Source: Terebella lapidaria
Lineage: Eukaryota; Annelida; Polychaeta; Terebellida; Terebellidae
DNA length: 64,000 bases
Reading direction: 5' to 3'
NCBI GenBank assembly: GCA_949152475.1
Contig: OX424556.1
Coordinates: 14,132,664-14,196,663, forward strand
Each line of letters starts with the position of its first letter. Positions within the stretch are counted from its first letter, which is position 1. The translations under genes and the position numbers were made by a program. The notes beneath the pieces were generated by a model, which saw only the letters and a list, made by a program, of their open reading frames with translations, made no database searches and had not been told where the DNA came from. This document shows, piece after piece, positions 11,514 to 24,449 of the stretch.

Positions 11514-12998
11514 TTTACTTATTATGACGGTACAAATATTCATAATGGTTTTTGACATTAGAGCGTTGGGGGCGAAGCCCCAACCCTGTACATGTCTATG
11601 TGCTGACTTTTTTATGGAGGTTTCGTGACAACCTATCGACGCACGTTTTGGCATGTAAACGTTTAGATACCTACTTCAAATGAGGATTTTCTTCGTCCTT
11701 GACATAAAATCTCTCGAATTGATGGGAAACTTTGACTATTCCACAGATATATCAGGCATGAATCGTTGTGCTAGGTTAGAGAAAATTACGTAAATGTTCA
11801 AATTATTTAAAAACGTCCCAAAATGGCGGAGCCGATGGAAATTGACGTTCCCAGAATGCAAAGCGAATTTTACCACAATCACGCGTATTTTGGAACACAA
11901 TTTCTGTTCAGCAATTCGTGCATGCATACATGCATGTGGGCATCTGCGTGTGGACATTTTTGGCGTTATGAAGTAAACACTGCGATTCGTCTACTATGCC
12001 ACGGCTACATTTACCGTAATTTGACGTATTTTATAACATGACATTTAAGCTGGTGTTCTGTGCTGGATTGCGAAGTCTTTTTATTCTTAACTGGTATTTT
12101 ATTTTGCCCAGTAAAGGCATGTGTTAGGCTATATCTGATGATATCAGATGCAGATATTCCTCATGGTTTCCAACTTTTTTGCGGATATTTTAATGAGGTT
12201 CCATAACATTTTAGCAGGCGTATCTGTTCCATTGATCGATTTTAAAATAAATGTTTACTTATTAGTAATATGAATGAATTAGGCCATGTTTTTCATCCTA
12301 GTATACGGACATGAATTGGAATCACATAGGGGATGAAATTATGGCTTCTTCTTACTTTCTTTTTTTTTTGGGGGGGGGGGTGGGGGTAACGTTGTGTAAG
12401 ATATATTCAGCCGTCGTGGTGCTGATGATGTGCTCAAGCTCTAATGTCGTCTTCCGCAGTTTGCTGCATTTTCTTGTTTCTTGTAATTTTATTGATCCCA
12501 CTGAATATCCCACTGAACAATTGTGAATAGACCTTTTGAATGACTGCATTAACGAGTGAATATCGTTCATTTCGTATCACATAAAACAAAATCACATATA
12601 AAGTACAATATCATGCATGTAAAATAGTTATAAAATTCCTTGAGCTTCTGTGTGATGATATTAAATTTAAAATTTTAAAATCACTACGTTGACTACTATA
12701 CTTGGTTGACCTAAAGGAAATAATGCCATTCAACTTGTTGACATAAATGCGGACTAATATTGATACATCAGTTATATAATTATCTCATGAAACACCACGT
12801 GTGCTCTTGTATCGAGGGAAAATAATCAAACAACGGATACAGATTTGCAGTTGTTTTGTAATCAAATTTGCCGATACCATTGTTAGTGAATTGCGCGTTT
12901 TCACCTCGCGTCAATACGAATTTCCTCCTTACTCGGTTTTGACACGACCCCGTTCCAGTGACTGACTCGTACTCGTATCGCGGGACTCTGCCGCTCCG
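11514..12998. other. Interior of the foldback region; no gene recognised
   Basis: AT-rich sequence with short unsupported frames and a T-then-G homopolymer tract at about 12,361-12,386. No transposase, RT or receptor motif was seen in either strand's longer frames. Confidence 0.5.
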
Positions 12999-13090
12999 CT
13001 GAATACACGTACTGGCGAAACAGCCCTAGTAGGGTAGTTTCATCAGCACGACTATTTTATAGTCGTATGTACGACTTCGACTCAGTCACT
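12999..13090. repeat. Internal copy of the foldback arm junction
   Basis: 'acgtactggcgaaacagccctagtagggtagtttcatcag...agtcgtatgtacgact' combines the inverse of the left-arm inner boundary (compare 11,012-11,036) with the right-arm inner boundary (compare 15,776-15,796). A near-repeat pair, 'gaccccgttccagtgactgactcg' upstream and 'cgactcagtcactggaacgggac' downstream, makes a further inverted repeat around it (about 12,946-13,100). Confidence 0.7.
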
Positions 13091-13319
13091 GGAACGGGAC
13101 CATATCAATAACTCATGATTCACTGCATTGACACTGTTCACTGAAAATGTGTTTGGATAGACACTGAGTGCGCGTAAACGGATGGCAATAGTCGGTGGAT
13201 TCGATTAATATGTTGATGCATGCACATGCACAAAAGCATGTAGGTCCCCACGTGCACACCGAAACATTGTAATAGCACCAACAGAGTGTAGTTTTGACTT
13301 GTGAACACATCGTACAACT

Positions 13320-13415
13320 AATTGATGGGGTTTGTTATGGACTAATGGAAAATTTTCATATGTTATTGGACAATTGTATACCAGTCTGAATCGATCAGGT
13401 GCAACAGTAAGAGGG
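13320..13415 (-). repeat. Inverted R1 fragment
   Basis: 'tgatggggtttgttatgg...ttttcatatgttattggacaattgtatacc...gatcaggtgcaacagtaa' aligns with the inverted R1 copy at about 63,472-63,556 ('ccatggggtttgtttcg...ttttcataggttgttgggcagttgtatact...catcaggtgtacagtag'). It shows that R1 sequence also lies inside the foldback region. Another short R1 piece is at about 15,560-15,606. Confidence 0.6.
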
Positions 13416-14334
13416 ACTAGGTTGCATAATACACACTGTTTTCCCTGATGAATCCCTTTTCTAATGTTTAGTCGGGCTTCAATTTTGTTCCATTTCAGGT
13501 TTTTTATTGGCATCATCAAAATTTGTGATGTTGGTTTTAATTACATGGATATTAAAAAATATATTGTTATTCATTCTCTAAAGTCCGCTCCAAACAGTGA
13601 GGGGAGGGGTCAAAGAGTTTTTCAAAATAAATTTTAGTAAATGTTTGATTTTTTATTTAATATGTCGAAGAAACCAGCATGGTGACCCCCTATTTTCTTT
13701 TCAGTATTAGAATGCTGATCAGTTACTCTATAAAATATGTTATTTTGAAGAGATAATATTCAAGATATAGCTTTTAAATTTTGACTTTTCATTACCTCCC
13801 TGTTTGTAGTAGACTACGTTAAACCACGTTTTCCCCAAACTATGTGCTTCAGGTAGTAATATGGCATGAATATATATATCAAAACGACTCCATTTCCCTT
13901 TCCCAATCTCTTATGAGTATCAATTAGGCCTACACTGGATTATTCAGCCTATGTGCACTGTAGGCTGATCATATAAATTACCAAACAAAAAATATGTCCA
14001 TGTGACATATTTGAATAAGTCCGGACGTCCATGTATGTGGATATTAGAAAGTGGCAGTCAGTCGTTGGACAGTTGGTTATTTATATAAATAATGGGTATA
14101 CATCGGCTTGAGCATGCTTGTGCACGAGAAAAGTCTGTAATGTTTGTAAAGATAAATTCAATCGATCCTCCCCAACTGTGCTACACAATCGTCTGTAGGC
14201 ACAATGAGCAATAGGACTATCTTGAAAACAGAACGAGTACTACTCATGCATTTTATTCTCCAGGCGCGTAGACATTTCAATGTATACTCTTATACATGTA
14301 ATGTATACTGATTTTTCTAACTTTACAAAGGTAT

Positions 14335-14860
14335 TTGACGATATCTTTGCGATGCTGAATGGTGTCGTTCTATGACTTGGTATACTTCACCTAGGAGACA
14401 CACGGCAATTTCTACCAAATTTCAGACTTCTATCGGAATAATTGAAGTTGACAATCTACCCCAATGGTAAATTTCAGTCAAAAACGGGATGTCGAGAATC
14501 TGAGCTTATTTGAGGATTCGATCCTGTATACATTTGATCCTGTATACATCGATCAGGATTCGAAGTATTGTTGTAATTTTATACCAGAAGACACATCGAG
14601 GTGTATTCTACACAAACATGCTGATTTTGAAAGATTGCACCACAGTGGTGCTACAAAACCGAGCAAATGCACATAGTTGTGTGCGGACCCAGAAATTAAA
14701 TGACAGACCTAAATTTAACATTGGGGTAGATTGCCAACTTTTTAAATTTTCGTGATGGAACTCTGAAATTCGGTAAATACAATTGCCGTTTGACTCCCAG
14801 GTGAAGTATGCGAAGTTATAGAAAGATAACATTCAGCATCGCAAATGAGCTAAATATCAG
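14335..14860. repeat. Inverted repeat with about 150-bp arms (nested foldback/MITE-like)
   Basis: The left arm (about 14,335-14,480: 'tttgcgatgctgaatg', 'cttcacctaggag', 'caatctaccccaatg') recurs in inverse order at about 14,715-14,860 ('cattggggtagattg', 'ctcccaggtgaag', 'cattcagcatcgcaaa'). The loop of about 235 bp is non-coding as far as I can tell. Confidence 0.8.
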
Positions 14861-15784
14861 CGAAAAATTGTGTAAACGAGTGCTTATTCGTCCCTTTGTC
14901 TCACTCATAGGCCTATTGTAGGCCGCAGATTGAAACCGTGGTTTTTTTTTTAAACTTGGGGACATATATTTTTCTGCGGGTGCTAGTGTGTCTCCTTTTC
15001 ACACAGGTGGGCTTATAACCTACAGAAGGTATCCATGATAGGCCTTCATGATAGGCCTACTCCTGCCATCAACGGATTTGCACACAAAAATGCAGAAAAA
15101 TACCTATGTATAAATAAAATATAAATTGATTACATCAGAAATTTGTGTTTCACTGTTTATAATAAACAACTGCATATACCAAAATATGTTTTTTGATTCT
15201 GGAAAAAATCACTGATTTTTTAGGGGGTCAACTTTAATAATTATTTGGAATCCTGGATAAATTTACAAAATTTGAAATCTACCGGATTTACAATAAAAGA
15301 TCTAGGCCAAACTACTTTTCAGTCCTTTCACTCTTTAGTGGAAGTTCAAAATTCGAATCCGATTTGAATGTCCAAATATCGCATAATTTCTTCCTCAGAT
15401 ACACGCCAAACTGCTCAAATCACAGAACAAAAAAGCCATTTTTTTCTCGGGGGGCTTACGGCGCCCCGCGGACCCCCAGACCGGATAGCTTTAGGCCCAT
15501 TTATATTTTACAGCCCCAGGCCCCTCTGTCGTTTAATCCGCCCCTGATTTTGCAATAGATACAAACCCCGACCAATTAGGTTATCCAAAGACACACTGGC
15601 GTGAACGTACTCGTTATTATGTACATATATCGTACGCACCGGTAACGTATACACCAACATTGGTCCCACACATTTCCCAGGCAGTGTAACCGTGCATTAC
15701 AAATGACAATTTGTGGTTTTATGCGCGGTCCCTTAGCGACTCCGACTATTGGAGTACGACTCAATGAATAGACGGGCTGGTGAA

Positions 15785-15911
15785 ACTACCCTACTAAGTC
15801 GTACGTACGGGTACAAGTCGTACGTACGAGTTATTAAGTCGTACGTACGAGATATAAGTCGTACGTACGAGATAACACTTTTTACACCCTTGATAGCAAT
15901 ACGCTGCCGTT
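15785..15911. repeat. CGTACG tandem array and terminal arm, right side
   Basis: About five CGTACGTACG units followed by 'gataacactttttacaccc...tagcaatacgctgccgt'. This is the reverse complement of the left-arm end starting at 10,813, but with fewer repeat units. Confidence 0.85.
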
Positions 15912-17339
15912 CAACTCCCTAAAAGTAATAGTGTGCGATATATTCCGAATATGAATGATATATCGATATCAGAAAGGGGTAACCGGAGAGGTTTTGATTT
16001 GCCGATCATTGGCTCCCAAGGTCTTCGCATTGTCAGGACTGTGAATAAATATATTTCGTGGTCATAAAGTCGTAAATATTTAATTGTTCCCCGTCCTCGC
16101 ATTCTTTCAAATCTAGGGGAACAGTCCCAGTCCTATTCATACTTTTCATTGTCTATTGATATTCTCATCTTTTTGCGAAATAAGAGCGTTCTGGTCACAT
16201 ATTTGTATAGGTCCCTGAAGAAATTTCAGTTTATATTGTGTTGACATATTACCTCGAAATAGGCCAAAGGCAAATTATGTACGGGAATTTATCATGTGAG
16301 CCTGTTGTAACAATATGGAATCCTCTGCCGGGAAGTGCAAGCGGGACAGCCCTTTCATCTGTGTTGAGAAATCAGGAAAAGAAATCTCAGGAGGTTAGTT
16401 CCAGCATGGGCGGGTTCAAACGAGAAATAATCAATCAGTTTTAACGGCCCATTGCTCCTGACGGTTATCCTGGCAACACAGATGTTTATAATGGCAAAAC
16501 ATAAATGATTGGGAAAACAGCATATCGACAATATGTCGACCGAATATATCACAAAAGACCTTGGAGTGAGACAAGTGCTGACAGTACACCGACACTGTGT
16601 TTTTAACATGTGCACAGTTAACATAAATACACCTTCAGTGAAACACTCATTGTTAGCACTACCCATTAGCATTGCTGTATCATTTTGCATCCTACCGTAC
16701 GAGTTATTTCCGTTCTTCTACTGATGTGAATCACTTCATCTTTTACGTTTTTGACTAGGCTTAGTCCGTGCCGACGTTCGCGAGTGACATGAGTGGGCAG
16801 TGTGCTGGATAAACAGGTCCCCGGGCAGCTTCAAGTCAGGACTGCAAATGACATGCGTCCGTGTGCTTCGGTGGAGCCGCTTGCGGTATCGACATCGCGC
16901 TCCCAGGCAGCTCGCGGGAATCTCGCTGACGTGTGGCCTGGTCTATAGAATTTATGGTCGTCTTTGTGCTCGGGACTCAACCCACTATTTTTGTCTGAAG
17001 CATAAGTCAGGCACGAATGTCTGACGTCGATATACATACATATATGTTTAGTTCGCCTATATGTTTGAACCATCCAATCGATTGCCGCATTCCGGTTGTT
17101 ATGCACATTTCCGATATTTGCCAAGATAGCCCTGCAAGTGGTTATATCTGATGAGATATTCAAACAATCGCTAATTTCGCACCGCCTAACACACCGGAAA
17201 CAAAATTAATAATCTAACATTGAAAATTCAAACGCAAAAAAGCACAATTTCATGATTAACTTTGTCATGCGCAGAAATAGTCTCAAGTCTAAAAATTTAA
17301 AAGCTCACCCGGAGAAACATACAATCTAACATACATGTA
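15912..17339. other. No recognisable gene
   Basis: About 1.4 kb without repeats I could match elsewhere in the window. A somewhat GC-richer patch at about 16,740-16,990 gives frames on both strands (16,800-17,024 plus, 16,831-17,163 minus) with no family signature. It may be a fragment of an exon or an old element. Confidence 0.4.
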
Positions 17340-18150
17340 GCCATGATGTCGGTCGAATGCTATTGGATTGTTAGATACGATAATTTGTTACATCAAGTGA
17401 CTTGTCTGTTTTACGATATATTTAGATGTTGATATGCATGTACATGTAGACTACAGTTAAGATTTCGCATTTATGGAGTTCATGAGATTTGACAATGCGT
17501 TGATGGCAACAATACAGAACTGTTAGAACATTGACAATACAGAACCATTAGAACATTGACAATACAGAACCAACAGAACATCGCCATTCCAATGGCATTG
17601 CTTGGGATATGGGTGGGAATAATTCTGCGGATTACATGAATTGGCAATTGCTTTTGTATACAACGTAGTTGACATTAAATTTATTGGAGACCATGCTATA
17701 AACATCTGCACAGATGATATCGATATTGTCACAATGGGCTGTTCTCAAAGACCCATTTCCTGGTGATAGAACGCATTGAAAATCGTGAGAGTGAGCATGG
17801 AGTGAACATAAAAACGAAAGAGCTTGCTACTTAACAACGGTCAGGTACATTCTGACATCCGAGGCTATTTATGTACTAGAATGTAATGCTACCGTACCAC
17901 ACTTAAGATTTGCATAAAACATACCAGCTGACACCAAATTTATTTCTTGTTTGTATCCGTATCTATACCATGTTGGTAAGTACGCCACCGATTTAGCTAC
18001 TGCATGTAATTATATCGAAATTATTCGATACAAAACAGTTTTGTGGCCAGTTAGGCTACAGTAACAGCTGTTCACCGTGTACGTAGTGTTGTTGGTTTTT
18101 TTTACTTGCATTCATTCCACATCTCCATGTGAACAATAAATATGATACTT
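17340..18150 (+). repeat. Module M, first (left-most) diverged copy
   Basis: Landmarks of module M appear in order: 'catgtacatgtagactacag' (about 17,437), 'gacaatgcgttgatggcaac' (about 17,492), 'gaatgtaatgctaccgtac...' and 'acagctgttcacc' (about 18,066), 'aaatatgatac' (about 18,139). The copy is interrupted at about 18,150 by an unrelated element and the M order resumes at 20,397. Confidence 0.6.
17505..17583. repeat. 25-bp tandem repeat, three copies
   Basis: 'aatacagaaccattagaacattgac' is repeated about three times with minor changes, a local expansion inside module M. Confidence 0.85.
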
Positions 18151-20396
18151 TGCTCAGGCCTAAAAAAATTAATTTTCTGTTTCTCGTCCTCGCCCGCCTT
18201 TGTTCAAAAGCAGCCTCTCGGATTTTTTTTATTTGCGATTCTCAAATAAAAATAAAAAGTGTTCCCGCGCCTATTTTGAAGATAGTGAATGATCGAGAAA
18301 CCGAATCACAGCATGCAACTTAGGCATATATTTAGCTTACCTCCTTGTTTTCACTCTCCGCCAAATGAGACAAAGAGGCTACCAGTTTTCAAAAACAGTT
18401 ATTCTATGTGGTTACGTGTATGTGATAATGCATATACAATTGTGATCAAGAATTGATTTACCAATATTCCTCATGTTATACTTCAAAGGACATATTAACT
18501 GATGGAACGGTTCTCAACAATTACTCATCATTGAAATATGTTATCAACTGACGGTTTTTGATAATAATACTACTAGTACACAGAATCATCCTGTCTGCTA
18601 TAATGATGGCACACCAGTAGATTTTGTCAAAGGTCAATCTCAAGGACATCAGAGTGTTTGCCGTATATTATTTCCTATATGTCCACTATTGATTCCCAAG
18701 CTATAAAGTTGATAAGAAGTGAGATATTAGCCGTTTTGTTTTGTGACCTGGAAAATTAGTTCAAAGTTCCAATTCAAAGTCGCGAGAATATTCTGCATAT
18801 ATCACTTCCTATATGACCACAATTGATTCCTAAACTGTCAAGTCGATGAAAAGCAATATATTAGCCATTTTGTGCTCTGACCTTGCAAATGAGATCAAAC
18901 GTCAGATTCAAGGTCATCAGAATATTCAGCGTATATCATTTCCTATATGTCCACAACTGATTCCTAATTAGATAATGAGCGAGATATTGGCCATTTTGTG
19001 CTCTGACCTTGAAAATAGAGTCAAAGGTCAAAGGTCATGGTCAAGTCATCAGAATAATCGGTGTTTATCATTTCCTATATATGTCCACAATTGATTCATA
19101 AGCTGTAAAGTGGATAATAAGTGAGATATTAGTCATTTTGTGCTCTGACTTTGAAAATGAGGTCAGAGGTCATATTCAAGGTTACAAGAATATTCAGCAT
19201 ATGTCTTTCCTATATGTCCAGGATTGATTCCTAATTTCTAATCTCAATATTTAGTGAGATATGAGGCATAATGTGTCCCTCTATGAAGCATAGGATAATT
19301 TAACATGGGAGAGTCCCATTTGGCCCGAATTTGGGCACCAAAGGTTAATGAACAAGTGTTGATAAAACGATCGTCAAAGTCCAAAATTGGCCGTTTCTAG
19401 TCATTTTGAAAAAAAATTGTGAAAGTAGAAGTACTCAAAAATATGTATGTATCATTACAAGGCACGACATGCTTATACAAATCTTTCCATGCACAGAAAC
19501 CAAGCGCAGTGACACGCTTTTTTTCATCATCTATTAATTCTACACAATATTACATCTATTTATCGTTGCAACTAACACTGATCGCAGTGATCCATACTTT
19601 TTTGCATCGATGAAAATACAAACATTTGACAACACGTGCTCTACACCAATATTACAAATTTTTCATAACTATTAAATTTTGATTTTGGTCTTACAGTGGT
19701 ATTTGCCTCTAATACCTTTTTTTCTGAACGAAAAGACCTAAAATATTTAGCCTATATAGAGTAAATATAAGGGTACCTAAAAAAAGCGTGGTTCCTTTAT
19801 TCTGGAAACACGTTAACATAGTGTCCATGTGCAAAATATCAAAAAAATCTCAGTGTTTTATATCAAGTAAGAACAGACATGAATCATTGTACTTGGTTGC
19901 ATATCTGCGATAATAAACATTACAATAATAAGCATACGAGAATCATGTCTAAAAGTTGAATGGAACTATTTCCACGAAGGTCCTTAAACATGTATTATCA
20001 ATTGTCATGAAGAATTTTATTCCGAATGTACCGATTAATATGACAGATAATTTAGAATCCCTATGACTGGTGTACGGTACATTATTTGTGAGATGTTTTC
20101 ATATATTTGAGCGTGCTCAGCTGCATATATCATGTCTTTTTTTCAACTTTCGGGGCTCATTGGTACACCCTAGTTCTAGATCGATATCTCAGTTATTTCA
20201 CTGGTGAAATATCATTTTTTGCACGTCTTTCATTGAAGAACATTATTCTGCATTTATGTTTGAAATTTCAGCCAAATCTCAGTGTTTTAACTTTTTTCAT
20301 TGAACACCCGGATTTATCTTTAAAGATAGGAAGGTAGACGACAGACGACGACGGACGACAAACGCAACGCCACGGACCAAAGGGCCGGTGTAACCT
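18151..20396 (+). mobile_element. Helitron-like / pearl-like non-autonomous element (old)
   Basis: The right end reads '...gacgacggacgacaaacgcaacgcc.cggaccaaagggccggtgtaacct', a degenerate version of the terminus at 37,175-37,244 and 59,820-59,890. It has the ACGG-type simple repeat, the GGACC-AAA-GGTCC hairpin and the final TAACCT. An internal tandem array (18,640-19,260) fits the left/core/right plan of pearl elements. The left boundary is inferred from where module M breaks off and is uncertain. No ORF resembles a Rep/helicase. Confidence 0.55.
18640..19260. repeat. Tandem repeat, unit about 134 bp, about five copies
   Basis: 'tcatttcctatatgtccaca' recurs near 18,668, 18,804, 18,937, 19,068 and 19,204. 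Each copy is followed by 'attgattcctaa', 'gagatattagccattttgtg' and an AGGTCA-rich tail. This is the core array of the surrounding element. Confidence 0.88.
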
Positions 20397-23300
20397 GAAA
20401 ATGACACATGGCATGCCTAATACTGTTACCATCACTATGGTAGGATATTGGTTATACCAATAGAAATTCGAAGGTGAATAGCTTTGCAATAGGAACTCCC
20501 ACAATAACATGGAACTCAGAAGCCCACTGGTGTCATTGAGGATAACGTGTGTTGAATACGGATGTTCCTGACAGAACATTGCTCCAGTTTGGATATGTGT
20601 GGAAAATACCAACACAGCACACGACCACCAGTGAATACTACATAAGCCACCGGTCTGCAACTCTTCAAGAGAAACCCACGCGCCCAGAAAACAGTCATAA
20701 TCAGCATAATGCGTTCTGATAAAAGTAACCATATCGGATGACAATGCTGGTGTTATTTTCCTTAATTGTGACTTGCTAGATGGTGGCTAAGAATTTATTG
20801 AATATTAAACCGAGACCAATCAAATAATCATACTGAAAAGTATCTGATGAGTCTAATACACATGACTGAGTACGTCATTCGCGAATATTTCCGATGGTAC
20901 CCAAAAACAAATATTTGAACAGTTACAAGAAGATGGTGGCAGATGTTTCTTCTCATTAGTAATTTGTGTCGGAGAACAGACACATTTCCGATGAAAGTAC
21001 AGATGGGTACAATGTTGATCACCTTGTATTGGCTGAACGTCGATTGTGAAGCTGAACTGGTTGTTTGAATTTTATATGCTGATTTTATATGTATTTTTGT
21101 ATGCATATACATGTAGGCTACAGTTATGTTTTCCATACCGAACTATATTGCATCATCACATAGCATATATACCACAATGACATAGTCGAGTCAGATTTTA
21201 TTACAAAGTTCGCACGGAATATGGGTAGGGGGGATTTCTGTGGGTTATTGGCAGATATTATTCAATTCAACCTACTTGATGAAATTAAACTCTTTGAAGA
21301 TCGTGCTAAATATATGAATATGAGCACATTAAAAGGCATGCAAGGGACAGTCATGATGACATGAAAATAGGGTACCTACGCCAATTGCAAATTCATTGAA
21401 GTCTTTCAGTAAAGACCCACGTTGCATTTAATGCCCTCTTCTGGGAAAACCTTCCATGCATAACAAAGTTAGTATTGTTGACAAATTTTAGTCGCCTTAC
21501 CGGTCGGCACTGGCCATGTCCTATGAATATCGATTAATTTTAGTCATGTATGATTAACCTGTGAAAATTGGAATGCCTTTATATGGCAACGTGGTTCTAT
21601 TTACAGGAACACACAAACATTTGTACCTTTAGATAATATACCCCATTGACCTCAGCTGACCTCGAAAGCTACCTTAAAATTGATCAACAATGATGTCAAA
21701 TCGAGTCGATTTGGGGATCTTTTGTACAAATGACCTTGAAATTGAGGGCTCTCCCCACTGGTCCCCGTAACATAACTTATTGAAAGCATGAAGTCCAGCA
21801 TAAAGTGAGAATAACAGCGGAAGAGCATGCCGCTTCATAACGATTAGGTACCTATGACATCCAATAATGTGTATACAGATATACATATACAGAATGGTAA
21901 CGATTTAGTGTAAAATGACCAATTTTGACGATTTATTTGGCTGATCTGGCGGTAGGGGAAAAACCGAGAAAATTAAATCGTCCGCCAAATTAACTAGATA
22001 TATGTGGTTTTTGAAACCGCCAAAATAAATCTCCGCCAAATAACATAAGGCTTACAACCGCCAAAATTAGTCTTTTTTTACAGCTACTCCCCACAAGGAT
22101 AACCCCACAGAAGGAGTGTAGCTCTATGCCAAGTTCACCCGTTTGAGACACGTGAATGTACCACACTCAAGATTCACAGTAAGACACACCTGAGACAAAA
22201 ACTGTATCTTGCTTGTATCCGGATGGCACAGATAGAATTAACAATTATACAGAAGAATATCTGATACAAAGGGCATTTCGGTGTAAATCATGATATGAAA
22301 CAAGCTGAATATTAGATACAAGCAGAACAAGTTTAAGACAAGTTTAAGACAAGTTTGTTTAGGACGACGATTCTAAAAATAACCAATTCATTCTACGTTG
22401 CACCGTTCTCGAGGTATCGATGAAAATGAAGGAAAACGCTGATAATACAGATGTATATAATGTCGTCAGAGTCGTCTTGTTTTAAACTGAAATATTATCT
22501 CTGAGTTCTAAATTACTGAATTGTGGTTCAGCGTTTATCGAATATTAAACCGGGTCCACTCGTATCCAATAATCATACTAAAAGGCGTGTGATGATTCTA
22601 TAACACAGGACTAATATAACATTTAAGAATGTTTCCGATGGTACCCTCGGAAGGAACAGAACATTCCCGATGATAATACGGATGTGTATATTGTCTTGAA
22701 TGAAAACATCAAACAACACAGTAAAATTGAATGTCGAAAATAAAGGTTGTTCACACTGAGCTTGTTGTTGTTGTCATTCTATTTTATTTGTTGACATGCG
22801 TGCACTTTCAGGCTACAGGTTTCTCAATTTACTAAGGTACAAGAAAATTGACAATGGGTTGATGCAAGATATCCCCAATCGAAACTCTATCCAAAATATT
22901 TCCTACGGGCTATTTTGGCAGGTCGCATTGAATTAAACATCACTGACATTGAAAACATTAAAGATCTTGCTAAATATTTATATTGCAAAGGCTTGTATGG
23001 GACGGTCGTGATGATATCGGAATTGATATAAGTTGACCTTGTGTGTTCAATACAGGTTTTGGCTACATTTATAATGTATTAGGGTCGAGTCAAGAGCCGG
23101 AATATCAGTGAAAGGGCATGACACTTATTAACGGTCAGGTATGCTGTGTGTAAACTAGAATAATATGATTTTGCTCATTTGCACAAGGATACACCACAGA
23201 AAGAGTGTATTTTCAGTTCACCATTTCGAGACACATGAAAAAGACATACATGAAACTGTACTGTATCTGTATCAAGGAAACTGTATCTTGTTTGTATCCG

Positions 23301-23846
23301 GATATTTGCCACACCATGTACCTTGTTTGCAAGGGACAGAGGTATCGTCCTACGTACGCCACCGATAGAATTGCCAATTATACCGAAGGATATCGGATAC
23401 AAAACAGTTCTATTTCTGTGGTCAGTAAGGCTACAGTATCTCGATCCGTTATCAGCTGTTCATTGTTGTGGTGTTCACTTGGATTTAGTCCATGTGAACA
23501 TCTCCAATTTATTCCTTCCACATAAAATAGGATACATTTCACACTGAACGCATTGATACGATCACTGCTGCGTAAAGTGAAGAGCCAATGATTTATGACA
23601 GGTTTAATCTTGTGCCATGACTAAGGTGAAATATTGATTATACCAATAGAAATCTGAAAATGAATAACTTCGCAATAGAAAGAAAATCCGACAAAAAAGT
23701 GACACCCAGAAGCCCACTGGCGTAATTGAAAGTATGTGAACATGGTGAAATATGGTGTTTCTGGTAGAACATTGCCTGGCTTAGAGCCGCGTCGAGAGAG
23801 ACATGTATGACAAACGATAACAACACAACCAACAGGGAATACATAA
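20397..23846 (+). repeat. Module M, two further diverged copies
   Basis: It restarts with 'aatgacacatggcatgcctaatactgttacc' (20,400), the same sequence that precedes later units. Landmarks 'ggtggcagatgttt' (20,935), 'catgtaggctacag' (21,110) and the 'ccagcataaagtgagaataacagcggaag' block (21,793) are followed by a second round (22,380-23,846) ending in 'gtcgagagagacatgtatgac' and 'cagggaatac'. Frames in it, including a 158-codon minus-strand frame at 20,268-20,744, are not conserved between M copies as proteins. I see no gene. Confidence 0.75.
21909..22082. mobile_element. 174-bp MITE-like insertion in module M
   Basis: Other M copies read 'ggtaacgatttagctacttacc' (for example about 38,757-38,780). 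Here 'gatttag' is followed by TGTAAAATGACCAATTTTGAC... and the sequence returns to M at 'gctactcc' after ...CCAAAATTAGTCTTTTTTTACA. The ends are inverted relative to each other (TGTAAAA...AATTTTGRCGRTTT). Only one shared G marks the target, so the superfamily is unclear. Confidence 0.65.
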
Positions 23847-24449
23847 TACGCTGGGAAAGGCGATCTCCAGAATCTGAGGTTGAACGCTGGAATTGGAGGT
23901 TGAACGCCTGAATCTGAGAAAATGGCGCAAAGAAAGCAAAACATTGTGAGTAGCTCCTATGATTTTGGGTGAATACAGTATTTCATAACGATTATTGGCA
24001 TAAAAGAGTGTGTCCATAGAGCATGCGAACATATATGGCTTTCAGGAATAAGCAAGATTGGTGTGAAAATGCACAAACCAGGCAGTAAACTGGGACACGA
24101 AATAGCGGGTCAATATCCGTATGGAAACGAAGTGCGAAGTTGCAACCAAATTTGACATTTCGAAGGGATATGTGGCAAAATACACATGTTTCACGCACAG
24201 AAATAGTTACCAGTTAACTTATTACTACAACAGAGACATCAGTATGTACACAGCATCTGATAAAACACGATTTATGAGCACATTTCGATTTGACAGCTGC
24301 AACTCCATATGTATGGAGGACGGCAACTCCATGATTTCCAATAATGAGGTAGAATTGGGTGGCAATGTTTGCTAGTTTGTATAAAACAGTTGAAAAAATG
24401 TTGATTTTAGGTTTGCCTTCCGCAAGAGTTTGATAGATCTAGGGACCTA

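Larger units (their letters stand above)
10813..15911. mobile_element. Putative 5.1-kb foldback-type element with long tandem-repeat-bearing inverted arms
   Basis: The left end 'acggaagcgtattgctatca' (10,813-10,832) is matched in inverse orientation by 'tagcaatacgctgccgt' at 15,894-15,910. Behind both ends come 'gtgtaaaaa' and then arrays of CGTACGTACGACTTA-like units (10,850-11,013; inverted at 15,796-15,875), followed by 'agtagggtagtttcaccag' or 'actagggctgtttcaccag'. The interior holds further repeats but no recognisable transposase. Foldback/Galileo-like elements have this architecture. Two facing copies of one satellite-bearing repeat are the alternative. I could not define a target duplication. 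Confidence 0.6.

Noticed and set aside
16740..17060. GC-richer patch as a host exon
   Set aside because: Frames on both strands are short, with no recognised domain and no clear splice sites.
20268..20744. 158-codon minus-strand frame
   Set aside because: It runs across the end of a Helitron-like element into module M, has no recognisable domain, and the corresponding M copies do not preserve it as protein.
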